DNA of 33,733 nucleotides from Thermoplasmatota archaeon (GTDB lineage: Archaea; Thermoplasmatota; Penumbrarchaeia; Penumbrarchaeales; Penumbrarchaeaceae): NCBI GenBank assembly GCA_029762535.1, contig JARVGK010000011.1, positions 47,436-81,168 of the forward strand. Reading direction: 5' to 3'. The notes beneath the pieces were generated by a model. It did not search any database. It saw only the letters and a program-made list of their open reading frames with translations, and was not told where the DNA came from. Shown here piece after piece: positions 22,095 to 30,555 of this stretch; within the stretch, counting starts at the first letter, position 1; each line of letters starts with the position of its first letter. A program made the translations under genes and the position numbers.

Positions 22095-22835
22095 ATGATG
22101 AGGGAGCGAACGAAGTTCGTATTGGAGGTCAACGGAATGAAGTACCCCGTGAAGATCCATTACGAAAAGAGAAACGACTGCATAGCATCCATCAGAAAAA
22201 GATCCATCAACATCAGGATCCCCTCCTATCTCAGCGAAGAGGAAAAACACAAGCAGTTAACGAAATTAAAACAGTGGGCTATAGAAAAGATCAAGGAGGA
22301 CCCGGAAAGGTTCAAGCTCGAATCTAGAAGAGAATACATTGATGGGGACATAATAACTGTTGGCAGCGAGGAGTATGTCCTCAACATTGTTTTCAGGGAC
22401 AAGCGAGGCAGCTCCGCGAGGATAGAGGGTTCCGATATCCAGTTTATAATTTCCAGCAACCTGTCCAAAGAGGATCGGAACAGGCACATCTCGACGCTTC
22501 TAAGCAGGTGCATCGCCCAGAAGAGAGTACCGGATCTCAGGAAGAGGATCGATGAACTGAACAGTAACCATTTCAACAAACCAATTAATAAGATCTTCTT
22601 CAAGCACAACAAAACGAACTGGGGCAGTTGTTCGAATATGGGCAACATCAATATCTCGACAAGATTGCTATTCGCGCCCGATGACGTGCTGGATTACGTG
22701 TGCGTTCACGAATTGGCCCACCTGATCGAGCGAAACCACTCGAAGGATTTCTGGAATCTGGTGGAAAAAGCAATGCCGGACTACAAGGAGAAGGTGAAAT
22801 GGCTCAAGGAGAACGGTAATACATGCAAGTTCTGA
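22095..22835 (+). CDS. YgjP-like (DUF45) zinc metallopeptidase, 246 aa
   Basis: The C-terminal third carries NWGSCSNMGNINISTRLLFA and the zinc site HELAHLIERNHSKDFW (HExxH plus downstream His and Asp) at about residue 204, the signature of the YgjP/M48-like DUF45 family. Length and the basic N-terminal half fit. ATG 22095 was chosen over the longer frame because GGAG lies just upstream and the extension runs into the neighbouring remnant. Family members often sit next to type I restriction genes; here the gene borders a defence-gene graveyard. The substrate is unknown. Confidence 0.88.
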   Translation: MMRERTKFVLEVNGMKYPVKIHYEKRNDCIASIRKRSINIRIPSYLSEEEKHKQLTKLKQWAIEKIKEDPERFKLESRREYIDGDIITVGSEEYVLNIVFRDKRGSSARIEGSDIQFIISSNLSKEDRNRHISTLLSRCIAQKRVPDLRKRIDELNSNHFNKPINKIFFKHNKTNWGSCSNMGNINISTRLLFAPDDVLDYVCVHELAHLIERNHSKDFWNLVEKAMPDYKEKVKWLKENGNTCKF

Positions 22836-22911
22836 AACAAGGAACGGGAAGATATGGGGAAAAATAAAATGGGAAAGACATCGGGGGGCGGAGACCATAC
22901 CACGGCGGGGG

Positions 22912-23419
22912 ATCCCTTCGCTCCGGCATATGGATCTTTAAAGGGAAGTAAAAAGTGGAAACGTTTTGATATGTTTCAATGATATTGTTCCGTTTATAAG
23001 AATAATGGGTCCGCGGTTTTCGTAACGATCTCGATACGACCTTCAACAATAGATAAGGTCCAAAAATACTTACTTATTCCGAAGAGAGACCCACAACTTA
23101 TTGGAAGAGATGCTATAAGATATGATTATTATTTCAAAATCACGATGATGACAGGGTCATTCGAACCATCGGATCAAATGACGATCGAGATCATATGGTG
23201 ACCAGGAGGATCCCCCTCCTATCCCCTCACCTTGCCCACAGGGGCGATGTATATGGTGAACTCCTCATCGCCATCGATCCCGAGGAGGAGATCCATGTAC
23301 TCCTGGTCATACGCCGCTATCGCACACGTTCCACACCCGATCCCCTCACATGCGAGATACAGATTCTCGCACACATGACCCGCATCAAGGGCGATGACCT
23401 TGTAGGATGCGGGCCCATA
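22912..23419 (+). repeat. 508-bp direct repeat, left copy
   Basis: This segment is the same as 24727-25234 except for one base by eye (A at 23378, G at 25193). It contains ~300 bp of DNA downstream of the nitroreductase gene and the last ~200 bp of that gene. No gene is supported in 22912-23218. Confidence 0.95.
23219..23419 (-). pseudogene. Duplicated 3' end of the SagB-type nitroreductase gene
   Basis: The minus-strand frame gives YGPASYKVIALDAGHVCENL and the rest of the C-terminus to the stop, identical to the end of the intact gene at 25034. It is cut off at the repeat boundary (23419) and has no start of its own. It is a by-product of the 508-bp duplication. Confidence 0.9.
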
Positions 23420-23490
23420 ACTTAACAACACATATTATCGTTAACGAACATGAAAAATATCTGAATGCCTTACTGTATATGGTGGATCGC

Positions 23491-24099
23491 ATGAAGAAAA
23501 AATTCGAGTATGTCTATCAGTTCAAGATAACCCTGCTTGAGACCGATCCCCCTATATGGAGAAGGATTCAGGTACCCGGCAACTACTCATTCTGGGATCT
23601 CCACGTAGCCATTCAGGATTCGATGGGTTGGGAGGATTGCCACATGCACGAATTCCGCTTACCATTCGATGACGTTGAAGAACCCATTCACATAGGGATC
23701 CCAACTGATGACGACGAAATGATGGGCATAATCACACTGCCAGAGCACAAGGAGAGGATATCGGATCGCTTCAAGAAGGACTCGAGTAAGGCCTTATATG
23801 TGTATGATTTCGGAGATGATTGGGACCATGAAGTGATGTTAGAAGGCGTACTGCTCAGGGAGAAGGGTATGGAATACCCGGCCTGCTTATCCGGAGAGAG
23901 GGCATGCCCTCCGGAGGATTGTGGAGGAGTGTTCGGTTATTCCGATATCATCAGGGTTCTAAAGAAGAGATCGAAGAACGCTGACGACAAGGAACTCCTT
24001 GAATGGATAGGAGATTACGACCCGGAACAATTCGATCCGAAGGAGGTCTTATTCGACGACCCCAAACAAAGGTTCAGGATGGCCTTTTCAAGGCGATAG
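23491..24099 (+). CDS. Plasmid pRiA4b ORF-3 family protein, 202 aa
   Basis: The family pattern is clear: FEYVYQFKITLLETDPPIWR, FWDLHVAIQDSMGW, YVYDFGDDWDHEV, then PACLSGERACPPEDCGGVFG. These proteins are found on plasmids, in IS1096-like elements and near defence genes; their biochemical role is not established. ATG 23491 is preferred because GGTGG precedes it; the longer frame begins inside the direct repeat. It is the first gene of a two-gene cassette between the 508-bp repeats, 13 bases ahead of its partner. Confidence 0.88.
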   Translation: MKKKFEYVYQFKITLLETDPPIWRRIQVPGNYSFWDLHVAIQDSMGWEDCHMHEFRLPFDDVEEPIHIGIPTDDDEMMGIITLPEHKERISDRFKKDSSKALYVYDFGDDWDHEVMLEGVLLREKGMEYPACLSGERACPPEDCGGVFGYSDIIRVLKKRSKNADDKELLEWIGDYDPEQFDPKEVLFDDPKQRFRMAFSRR

Positions 24100-24112
24100 G
24101 AGAGCTAATCGA

Positions 24113-24721
24113 ATGAGAGATAGGGATAGGATCGAACAGATAAAGCGGGAACTCATCTCATTGACGAATGATTTCTGCATGGAAAGGATAGACGAGGAAT
24201 ACTCCGATCTTTGCATGAGGATGATCGACAAGATGGCAAGGAAGAAGAATGTCCCTTTCCTGAGCGGGAAAAAGGATTTATGGGCGGCGTCAATAATATA
24301 CTCGATAGGCCAGATCAACTTCCTTTTCGATAGATCGTTCGAACCATTCGTCGAGGGGGCGGATATCTGCAGACATTTCAGCGTCAGCCGCTCTTCGGTT
24401 ACAAACAAGGCCAAACAGATCAGGGAAATGTTTAAAATGAGCTATTTCAGCGATGAATTCTCCACTCAAAGGATCCGGGAGAACAATCCGTTCAACCAAT
24501 TCGTAATGCTCCCAAGCGGTATTATCGTCGCGACCGATCAAATAAAGGAACTCCTCATTGAGCATGCATCGATACGAACGGATGGAGAGAGCGACATTAC
24601 CCAAGATTCTCCTGAATATACGAAAACCGTACGGATAGAAGAACACGATCCAGCATCGGAAGAAGAAACGGACGATCGCGCCAATAATGACAAGAAACAG
24701 AGGTCCTTGTTGGAATTCTGA
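24113..24721 (+). CDS. DUF6398-like protein with helix-turn-helix, 202 aa
   Basis: LTNDFCMERIDEEYSDLCMR, then KDLWAASIIYSIGQINFLFD and ADICRHFSVSRSSVTNKAKQ, resemble the DUF6398 family, whose middle segment looks like a sigma/TFIIB-type helix-turn-helix. The C-terminal ~50 residues are acidic and low in complexity (EEHDPASEEETDD). GGAGAG precedes the ATG. It shares the cassette and probably the transcript of the pRiA4b-type gene. It may regulate or partner that protein; no catalytic motif is seen. Confidence 0.7.
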   Translation: MRDRDRIEQIKRELISLTNDFCMERIDEEYSDLCMRMIDKMARKKNVPFLSGKKDLWAASIIYSIGQINFLFDRSFEPFVEGADICRHFSVSRSSVTNKAKQIREMFKMSYFSDEFSTQRIRENNPFNQFVMLPSGIIVATDQIKELLIEHASIRTDGESDITQDSPEYTKTVRIEEHDPASEEETDDRANNDKKQRSLLEF

Positions 24722-24726
24722 TTGGA

Positions 24727-25234
24727 ATCCCTTCGCTCCGGCATATGGATCTTTAAAGGGAAGTAAAAAGTGGAAACGTTTTGATATGTTTCAATGATAT
24801 TGTTCCGTTTATAAGAATAATGGGTCCGCGGTTTTCGTAACGATCTCGATACGACCTTCAACAATAGATAAGGTCCAAAAATACTTACTTATTCCGAAGA
24901 GAGACCCACAACTTATTGGAAGAGATGCTATAAGATATGATTATTATTTCAAAATCACGATGATGACAGGGTCATTCGAACCATCGGATCAAATGACGAT
25001 CGAGATCATATGGTGACCAGGAGGATCCCCCTCCTATCCCCTCACCTTGCCCACAGGGGCGATGTATATGGTGAACTCCTCATCGCCATCGATCCCGAGG
25101 AGGAGATCCATGTACTCCTGGTCATACGCCGCTATCGCACACGTTCCACACCCGATCCCCTCACATGCGAGATACAGATTCTCGCACACATGGCCCGCAT
25201 CAAGGGCGATGACCTTGTAGGATGCGGGCCCATA
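24727..25234 (+). repeat. 508-bp direct repeat, right copy
   Basis: This copy is continuous with the intact nitroreductase gene and is therefore likely the ancestral site. It begins 6 bases after the DUF6398-like stop codon. Between the copies lie 1307 bp (23420-24726); one repeat plus cassette is 1815 bp. The segment 24727-25033 holds no supported gene. Confidence 0.95.
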
Positions 25235-25753
25235 CCTCCACTCCATCCTGTAGGGGATCGCCGTCCAAACGAAGGTGCACGCCCCGCTCCCCGCAAAGGA
25301 CTGACCGAAGGCACCCATCGCCATCCTCTGCCTCAGGTCCGGATGGGATCCCACCCCAATGATCCCATGCTCCAGAGGCAGATAGCGATAGATCCCCATC
25401 CCGAGTCCCTCCACATCAAAAGCCGCAATGTAGGTCTCGAACGCATGCCGGCATCCTGCGGAGGGAACTGTCCTGTACGGGACCCCCCTCCTACCCACCC
25501 CCTGTGTCGCCCACAGGAGAAATGAAAGCTCCGATAGGGATAATCCCTCCCCTGAGAAGGAGCGATGCGATCTCCTCATGGATATGGCCTCCACCAGATC
25601 ATATTCCACCTCCTCAAAGGGAGGGAGGGGGATCACGTTCGATCCCGGGGGGATCCCCTTCTCAAGCGGGGGAGGGGCAACGCCCCTGCTCTGGTCCGTA
25701 ATGGAGAAGTCCGTCATCTTCCTTATGCTGTCCTTGAGGAATTCCCTTGTCAT
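25034..25753 (-). CDS. SagB/ThcOx-type nitroreductase family protein, 239 aa
   Basis: An FMN-dependent oxidoreductase fold. EAISMRRSHRSFSGEGLSLS is the nitroreductase N-terminal FMN-binding motif (RRS.R.F), followed by LSFLLWATQGVG, TVPSAGCRHAFETYI, YRYLPLEHGIIGVG and IGCGTCAIAAYDQE, which are SagB-type features. SagB enzymes oxidise azoline rings in peptides, but many archaeal members are stand-alone oxidoreductases of unknown substrate; no YcaO partner is seen. The gene is complete and its 3' third is duplicated at 23219. Confidence 0.88.
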   Translation of the reverse strand: MTREFLKDSIRKMTDFSITDQSRGVAPPPLEKGIPPGSNVIPLPPFEEVEYDLVEAISMRRSHRSFSGEGLSLSELSFLLWATQGVGRRGVPYRTVPSAGCRHAFETYIAAFDVEGLGMGIYRYLPLEHGIIGVGSHPDLRQRMAMGAFGQSFAGSGACTFVWTAIPYRMEWRYGPASYKVIALDAGHVCENLYLACEGIGCGTCAIAAYDQEYMDLLLGIDGDEEFTIYIAPVGKVRG

Positions 25754-25982
25754 TATTCCTCATAAGGGATATACGTATTATTTAGAGGATACCCCTACCA
25801 GCCCCCTGCAGTAAAGACACTACCGCGTTATCATAGCGTATCCGTCCGATAGATAATCTGTTCATGGCATGGTGAACGAATAATTCCCCGCTCCCGATCC
25901 CACATGACCGATAAAAGCTACATTATTTGTATCATGTTCGACAATATGACATCGGGTCCGAAAGGACCAGGTGGGGTCTCAG

Positions 25983-28900
25983 ATGATAGGGAAGTTCGGT
26001 GCGCTCCTGCTCTCAGGATTTCTGCTTGTGTCGGGTTTGTTAGTTATCGAAGGTGATCCGATCTCCGGCGAGCCGACGAGGCTCGCCGTGGACGATCCAT
26101 CATACCGTATCCTACCGTTATTCGAGAACGCAACGACACTGGAGGATGAGCCATACAAGGCGGCCTACTTCTCCACGATGGGGAACCTCATCGTCAACTC
26201 GTTCATCACAGATGCCGACTGGCTATCATACGAGTACTCTGAGGCATTGGTAATGGACATGACCGACAACGTGGGCTTCTGGAGCTTCGATCAGGGGGAC
26301 GCGTACGACGCTTCCGGCAACAACATCCATGGGACCGTCCACGGGCCCACCTCGGCGGTGGGAATATCGGACTCGAGCATGTCCTTCCAATTCGACGGGG
26401 ACGATCACATAAGCATTCCCCACGATCCCCTTCTCAACATCACCGACGAGATCACAGTGGAGGCATGGATATTCCCCACTTTCGATGACACGAAGGAGCA
26501 CATGATCATCAGCAAGGGTGGCAACTGGAACTTCGAGGACCCCCAGTGCTACGAGCTCACGATCGATAAGGACAGGCCCCTGTTCCAGATGAAGCTCCCC
26601 CGATCGGAGGACTGGTATGGTGCCGCACCGGACGAGCCTATAACAAAGAACACCTGGCATCACGTAGCCGGCGTCTACGACGGGACCAGATTCAACATCT
26701 ACATCGACGGGGTGAACCAGACGAAGCTCTATACCGGATGGGGCGGGGATTACAAAGGGGCGGTCTACACAGGTGGTCTCCTCACGAGCTCACATAATAT
26801 CTCCATCGGCAGAAGGGAGCCTGCGACATGGGGATCGCTATACTACAAGGGGTCCATCGACGATGTCCGAATCTGGGACAGGGCCATCGGCGAGGAGGAG
26901 ATGATGCAGCATGCCGTGATCCCAGGGACGGCATGTATGGAGATCAGCGGGACCCCTGATAACGGAGATGTAGCCGAACACGATATCACCATCAACGTAA
27001 CGGACGGGGATGGAAGATACGCCCAGCGCAGGTTCACCCTTACTGTGGAAAACGTTCCTCCCACAATAATGACCGCGGACGTCCCTGAGGTATTGCAGGA
27101 CGAGCAGTATCTCGTCCAGTACGTATCAGACGAGGTGGGCGGGGACATACAGTGGTCCATCGTGACGGATGCATCATGGCTTTCGATGAACGCATCTACC
27201 GGAACGCTCGAGGGGATCCCCTCGAACGCTGACGTTGGGATCGTGGCCGTGACCGTGACCGTCGATGACGGGAACGGGGGCACCGATTCCTCCTCATTCG
27301 ATCTCGAGATCATCGACGTCAACGATGCGCCAATGATAATCACCGATAACGTCCTGACGGTGAAGCAAGGATCGTTATACCACGTCGAATACGAAGGGAT
27401 CGATATCGACGGCGAAGCACTGGAATGGTCCATGGTCACCGATGCATCCTGGCTCTCGATGGAACCTCATCTCGGCATACTCAACGGCACGCCTACGAAC
27501 GACGATGTCGGCGAACACGATGTGACGATAACCGCGAGCGATCCGAGGGGTCTGTCGGATTCGACAGAGTTCGTGCTGGAAGTGATCGACGTGAACGATC
27601 CCCCGTTCTGGACCGATGTACCGGATAACGATACAGTGATGGAGGGGGCAACATACCGCTACGACATCAACGCATCCGATATGGACAGGGACGACGTGAT
27701 AACCTACGAGCTCCTGACCTTTCCCCAGGCCGATGTTGTGTTCGATACCTCGACCGGCCTCCTTGAATGGAACGCTACGAGGTCCATCTTCTCCGATGCA
27801 AACCACACCTTGAAGTTCATGGTCAAGGCGAGGGATAAGGAACTGACCATAACTCACTCCTTCCATCTGGACCTTATCCTCAACCCCTCCCCTATTTCAA
27901 GGTTGATCTCCCCGTCGAACAATACCAGGGTATCGAACGTCACGACCCTCTCCTGGGAAGGAGAGGACGCGGACGCTCTGAAGTACGATATCTATCTCGG
28001 TCGATCGATGCAGGATGTGATCTCGCTCAGCGATTTGATCAGGATCGCGCATGACCTCGATGGGACCGAATACGTAATATCGGACCTGGAGGAGGGACAA
28101 ACGTATTACTGGACCGCGATACCTAAGGACAGGTACTCGCAAGGTAACTGCACGGATAACGTGTTTGGATTCTACGTGAACGTATTGCCCGTATCCGACC
28201 TGATCTCGCCATCTCAAGGGGAGACCGTTCCCTTCAGCAACGTCGTGCTATCTTTCCACGGCAGCGATCCCGACGATGATACCCTAATTTTCCATATCTA
28301 TCTCAGCACGGACCCTGAAGATATCCTTGACCTCTCACCAAGCGCACGAAGTATCGGGACATCCCCTTTCAAATTGGAAGATCCCGAACCCGGGGCCATA
28401 TACCACTGGACGGTGATCCCGGAGGATGGACTCGACCTTGGGACCTGCCGTAAAGGCATACTTCAGTTCAGAGTGAACGTTCCCCCTGAAATATTCGAGG
28501 TAGGGGATGTGATGGCCCGCGTCGGTTCCGAACTGCTGGTTCATGTTAACGGAACGGATGATGAGGACCTGGGGATCGATGCCTTCAGCCTCCTGGAACA
28601 TCCCATGGGCATGACCATAAACCCTGAATTGGGCCAAATAGTGTGGACGCCGAACGAGGACGATATAGGATATCACACCGTAGTGGTCCAGCTTAGCGAT
28701 GGATTCGATTCGGTCGATACATCGTTCATGATCGAGGTATTGCAGGCCGAAGCTGGAGTTGAGCCGACCGAACCGGGATCTTCAATAAACGCCATGATAG
28801 CGATTCTGGTGGTCGTCCTTGCCATCATACTTGTCGCGATTTTATTCATGTTGCTCCTCCTCAAGAGACAAAAAGATAAGCATTCTCAATTACATGATAA

Positions 28901-29126
28901 GGAAGGGGAGGTCTCTTCCCCTGACGAGGGGGCCGACATACCTCTGCAGGAGGATTCTACCGAATCTGTCGAGGATCTACCCCTGGGCAAGGATAAGGAT
29001 GAAATGGAGGACCCTGAAGGTCAGGTGACATCGGCACCTGACCAACCCAAAGAGGATCATGTAAACGTCGAATCCCAAGGCGAGATATCACCGCAGGATC
29101 TCGAGCCTCGCAAGGATATTATGTGA
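25983..29126 (+). CDS. Large membrane-anchored surface protein with LamG, cadherin-like and Fn3-like domains, ~1047 aa
   Basis: A signal peptide (MIGKFGALLLSGFLLVSGLL) is followed by a LamG/concanavalin-like domain at ~91-308 (FDGDDHISIPHDP, WHHVAGVYDGTRFNIYIDGV, SIDDVRIWDRAI). Cadherin-like/He_PIG repeats follow (~310-630; TDASWLSM..TGTLEGIPSN and DVNDAP linkers). Then come two Fn3-like domains (SRLISPSNNT, SDLISPSQGE), one more cadherin-like repeat, a transmembrane helix at ~936-960 and a ~85-residue acidic tail. The start follows GGTGGGG. LamG domains often bind sugars or proteins, so adhesion or polymer binding at the cell surface is likely. Composition is GC-rich relative to the cas genes. 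Confidence 0.85.
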   Translation: MIGKFGALLLSGFLLVSGLLVIEGDPISGEPTRLAVDDPSYRILPLFENATTLEDEPYKAAYFSTMGNLIVNSFITDADWLSYEYSEALVMDMTDNVGFWSFDQGDAYDASGNNIHGTVHGPTSAVGISDSSMSFQFDGDDHISIPHDPLLNITDEITVEAWIFPTFDDTKEHMIISKGGNWNFEDPQCYELTIDKDRPLFQMKLPRSEDWYGAAPDEPITKNTWHHVAGVYDGTRFNIYIDGVNQTKLYTGWGGDYKGAVYTGGLLTSSHNISIGRREPATWGSLYYKGSIDDVRIWDRAIGEEEMMQHAVIPGTACMEISGTPDNGDVAEHDITINVTDGDGRYAQRRFTLTVENVPPTIMTADVPEVLQDEQYLVQYVSDEVGGDIQWSIVTDASWLSMNASTGTLEGIPSNADVGIVAVTVTVDDGNGGTDSSSFDLEIIDVNDAPMIITDNVLTVKQGSLYHVEYEGIDIDGEALEWSMVTDASWLSMEPHLGILNGTPTNDDVGEHDVTITASDPRGLSDSTEFVLEVIDVNDPPFWTDVPDNDTVMEGATYRYDINASDMDRDDVITYELLTFPQADVVFDTSTGLLEWNATRSIFSDANHTLKFMVKARDKELTITHSFHLDLILNPSPISRLISPSNNTRVSNVTTLSWEGEDADALKYDIYLGRSMQDVISLSDLIRIAHDLDGTEYVISDLEEGQTYYWTAIPKDRYSQGNCTDNVFGFYVNVLPVSDLISPSQGETVPFSNVVLSFHGSDPDDDTLIFHIYLSTDPEDILDLSPSARSIGTSPFKLEDPEPGAIYHWTVIPEDGLDLGTCRKGILQFRVNVPPEIFEVGDVMARVGSELLVHVNGTDDEDLGIDAFSLLEHPMGMTINPELGQIVWTPNEDDIGYHTVVVQLSDGFDSVDTSFMIEVLQAEAGVEPTEPGSSINAMIAILVVVLAIILVAILFMLLLLKRQKDKHSQLHDKEGEVSSPDEGADIPLQEDSTESVEDLPLGKDKDEMEDPEGQVTSAPDQPKEDHVNVESQGEISPQDLEPRKDIM

Positions 29127-29178
29127 CAAAACCAATATATGTTACGGCAAATATCCCGAGGATCCAAAGGCGAGACGG

Positions 29179-29697
29179 ATGAAGGCGATAGTATTGTACC
29201 GATCCAAAACCGGTTTCGTGAAAAGGTATGCTGAGTGGATCGCTGAGGAACTCTCCTGCGAGGCGGTTGACGCGAACGACTTCGATATGAAGGACCTGAA
29301 AGATCATGACACGATCGTTTACGGCGGGGGGCTCTACGCCGTGGGGATCAACGGACTCAAAGCGTTCAGGAAGCATCTCCCTGACCTCAAGGGGAAGAGG
29401 ATCGCGGTCTTCGCCACCGGGGCCTCCCCCTGGAGGCTAGAGGTGGTGGACGAGGTACGAAACAGGAACCTCACGGAGGAGGAGCAGAGTATGGTCGGTT
29501 TCTTCTACCTAAGGGGAGGGTTCGACCACGACAGATTGGGTGCAAAGGACAGACTGCTGATGACCCTGATGAAGAAGAGGCTAAAGAGCAAGAAGGAGCT
29601 CGACGAGGACGAGCGGGGGCTTCTCGCATCGTACGACCATCCCGTGGATTTCGTGGAACGGGAGAACATTGAGGATCTCGTTCATTACCTGAAATAG
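29179..29697 (+). CDS. Flavodoxin-family protein, 172 aa
   Basis: MKAIVLYRSKTGFVKRYAEW has the phosphate-binding loop of the flavodoxin fold, and DTIVYGGGLYAVGINGLKAF supplies the second FMN loop, as in the flavodoxin-like HemG/Flavodoxin_5 group. It would bind FMN and carry electrons or reduce a partner in the cytoplasm. The start follows GGCGAG. It lies 52 bases after the surface protein and has no obvious functional link to it. The C-terminus is basic then acidic without further motifs. Confidence 0.85.
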   Translation: MKAIVLYRSKTGFVKRYAEWIAEELSCEAVDANDFDMKDLKDHDTIVYGGGLYAVGINGLKAFRKHLPDLKGKRIAVFATGASPWRLEVVDEVRNRNLTEEEQSMVGFFYLRGGFDHDRLGAKDRLLMTLMKKRLKSKKELDEDERGLLASYDHPVDFVERENIEDLVHYLK

Positions 29698-29733
29698 GTA
29701 TGGAGGATCCCTGCCATCAGATGTAGAAATAAG

Positions 29734-29744
29734 TTTTTTATACA
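29734..29744 (+). promoter_or_regulatory. TATA box of the DUF5678-protease pair
   Basis: TTTTTTATACA lies about 38 bp upstream of the ATG at 29778, with CGGAGTG as a ribosome-binding site between them. This spacing supports 29778 rather than the ATG at 29757, which would be almost at the transcription start. Confidence 0.55.
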
Positions 29745-29777
29745 TCATCCACCAATATGATAACACGGAGTGAAAAC

Positions 29778-30059
29778 ATGTCAGATGATGCACATAAGCA
29801 TCGAAGTTCCGGGATACCGAATGAACCCAACGAAGATGAGATACTGATGGAACTATCCGAGAGAGAGGACACTTACGAATGGATCTCGGAGAACTGGGAA
29901 GAACTGCAGGACCGGTTCGAAAAACAGTATGTTGCCATCAAGGACCGGAAGGTCATAGATCACGGCTACGGAATTGATGAACTCAGGGAGATCTTCACTT
30001 CTGACCCGATGATCGTCATTGAATTCTTCCCCGCAAAGAAGGCGGCAATGATCCTGTAG
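29778..30059 (+). CDS. DUF5678-like small protein, 93 aa
   Basis: The core YEWISENWEELQDRFEKQYV, then AIKDRKVIDHG and a final IVIEFFPAK, fits the DUF5678 pattern (W....W..L...Y...WVA....KVI). The N-terminal ~30 residues are polar and likely disordered. Its stop codon abuts the aspartic protease gene, so the two are co-translated. Function is unknown; as the small partner of a protease it might be substrate, inhibitor or adaptor, which is inference only. Confidence 0.7.
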   Translation: MSDDAHKHRSSGIPNEPNEDEILMELSEREDTYEWISENWEELQDRFEKQYVAIKDRKVIDHGYGIDELREIFTSDPMIVIEFFPAKKAAMIL

Positions 30060-30067
30060 TGATACGG

Positions 30068-30502
30068 ATGAAGTTCTCTCTGGAGCGTGTGGACACCCTG
30101 CACGGCAGTCAGCTTTGGCTTCAGACCACCATATGGAATTCATCCAGAAGGATCCATGGGCCCGTCAAGTTCATAATCGATACAGGGGCGATGCATACGG
30201 TCATTGCATATGATCAAGCAGTAAGATTGGGATTCAATGTGGGATCTTTGAAGGAAGTCAAGAAATGTAGAGGCATATCCGAGGAGATCAATGCTTATCC
30301 GATCAGAAACAATATATTCTACATCAAGGGCAAAGATGAGAACGATAAGGATGCGTTGTTCAAGACACCCTTTGATATCGAGATCGTTGATAATCCAGGC
30401 AGGGGGTTGTTCAACCTCTTAGGGCTCGATTTCCTCATTACAAAAAATGCCCGGCTGATCATCGACTTTGAAAATAATGATAATTTCATCGAGATGGATT
30501 GA
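30068..30502 (+). CDS. Retropepsin-like aspartic protease, 144 aa
   Basis: VKFIIDTGAMHTVIAYDQAV contains the single catalytic DTGA of clan AA retropepsin-like proteases, and GLFNLLGLDFLITKNARLII is the matching hydrophobic-glycine segment that closes the active site. With one motif per chain, the enzyme must dimerise. There is no signal peptide, so it is cytoplasmic. ATG 30068 is preferred; GTG 30059 overlapping the previous stop is an alternative. It forms a two-gene unit with the DUF5678-like gene. Confidence 0.85.
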   Translation: MKFSLERVDTLHGSQLWLQTTIWNSSRRIHGPVKFIIDTGAMHTVIAYDQAVRLGFNVGSLKEVKKCRGISEEINAYPIRNNIFYIKGKDENDKDALFKTPFDIEIVDNPGRGLFNLLGLDFLITKNARLIIDFENNDNFIEMD

Positions 30503-30555
30503 TCGACGACATTGATGAAATATCAAGTCCTCAACAGGACGGTGCGGATCGTCAT

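Noticed and set aside
22804..23049. Minus-strand frame repeated at 24538-24864
   Set aside because: It is shared only because of the 508-bp repeat; it has no start signal or family resemblance.
25010..25525. 171-aa plus-strand frame
   Set aside because: It is the antisense of the nitroreductase gene, with a proline/arginine-rich product.
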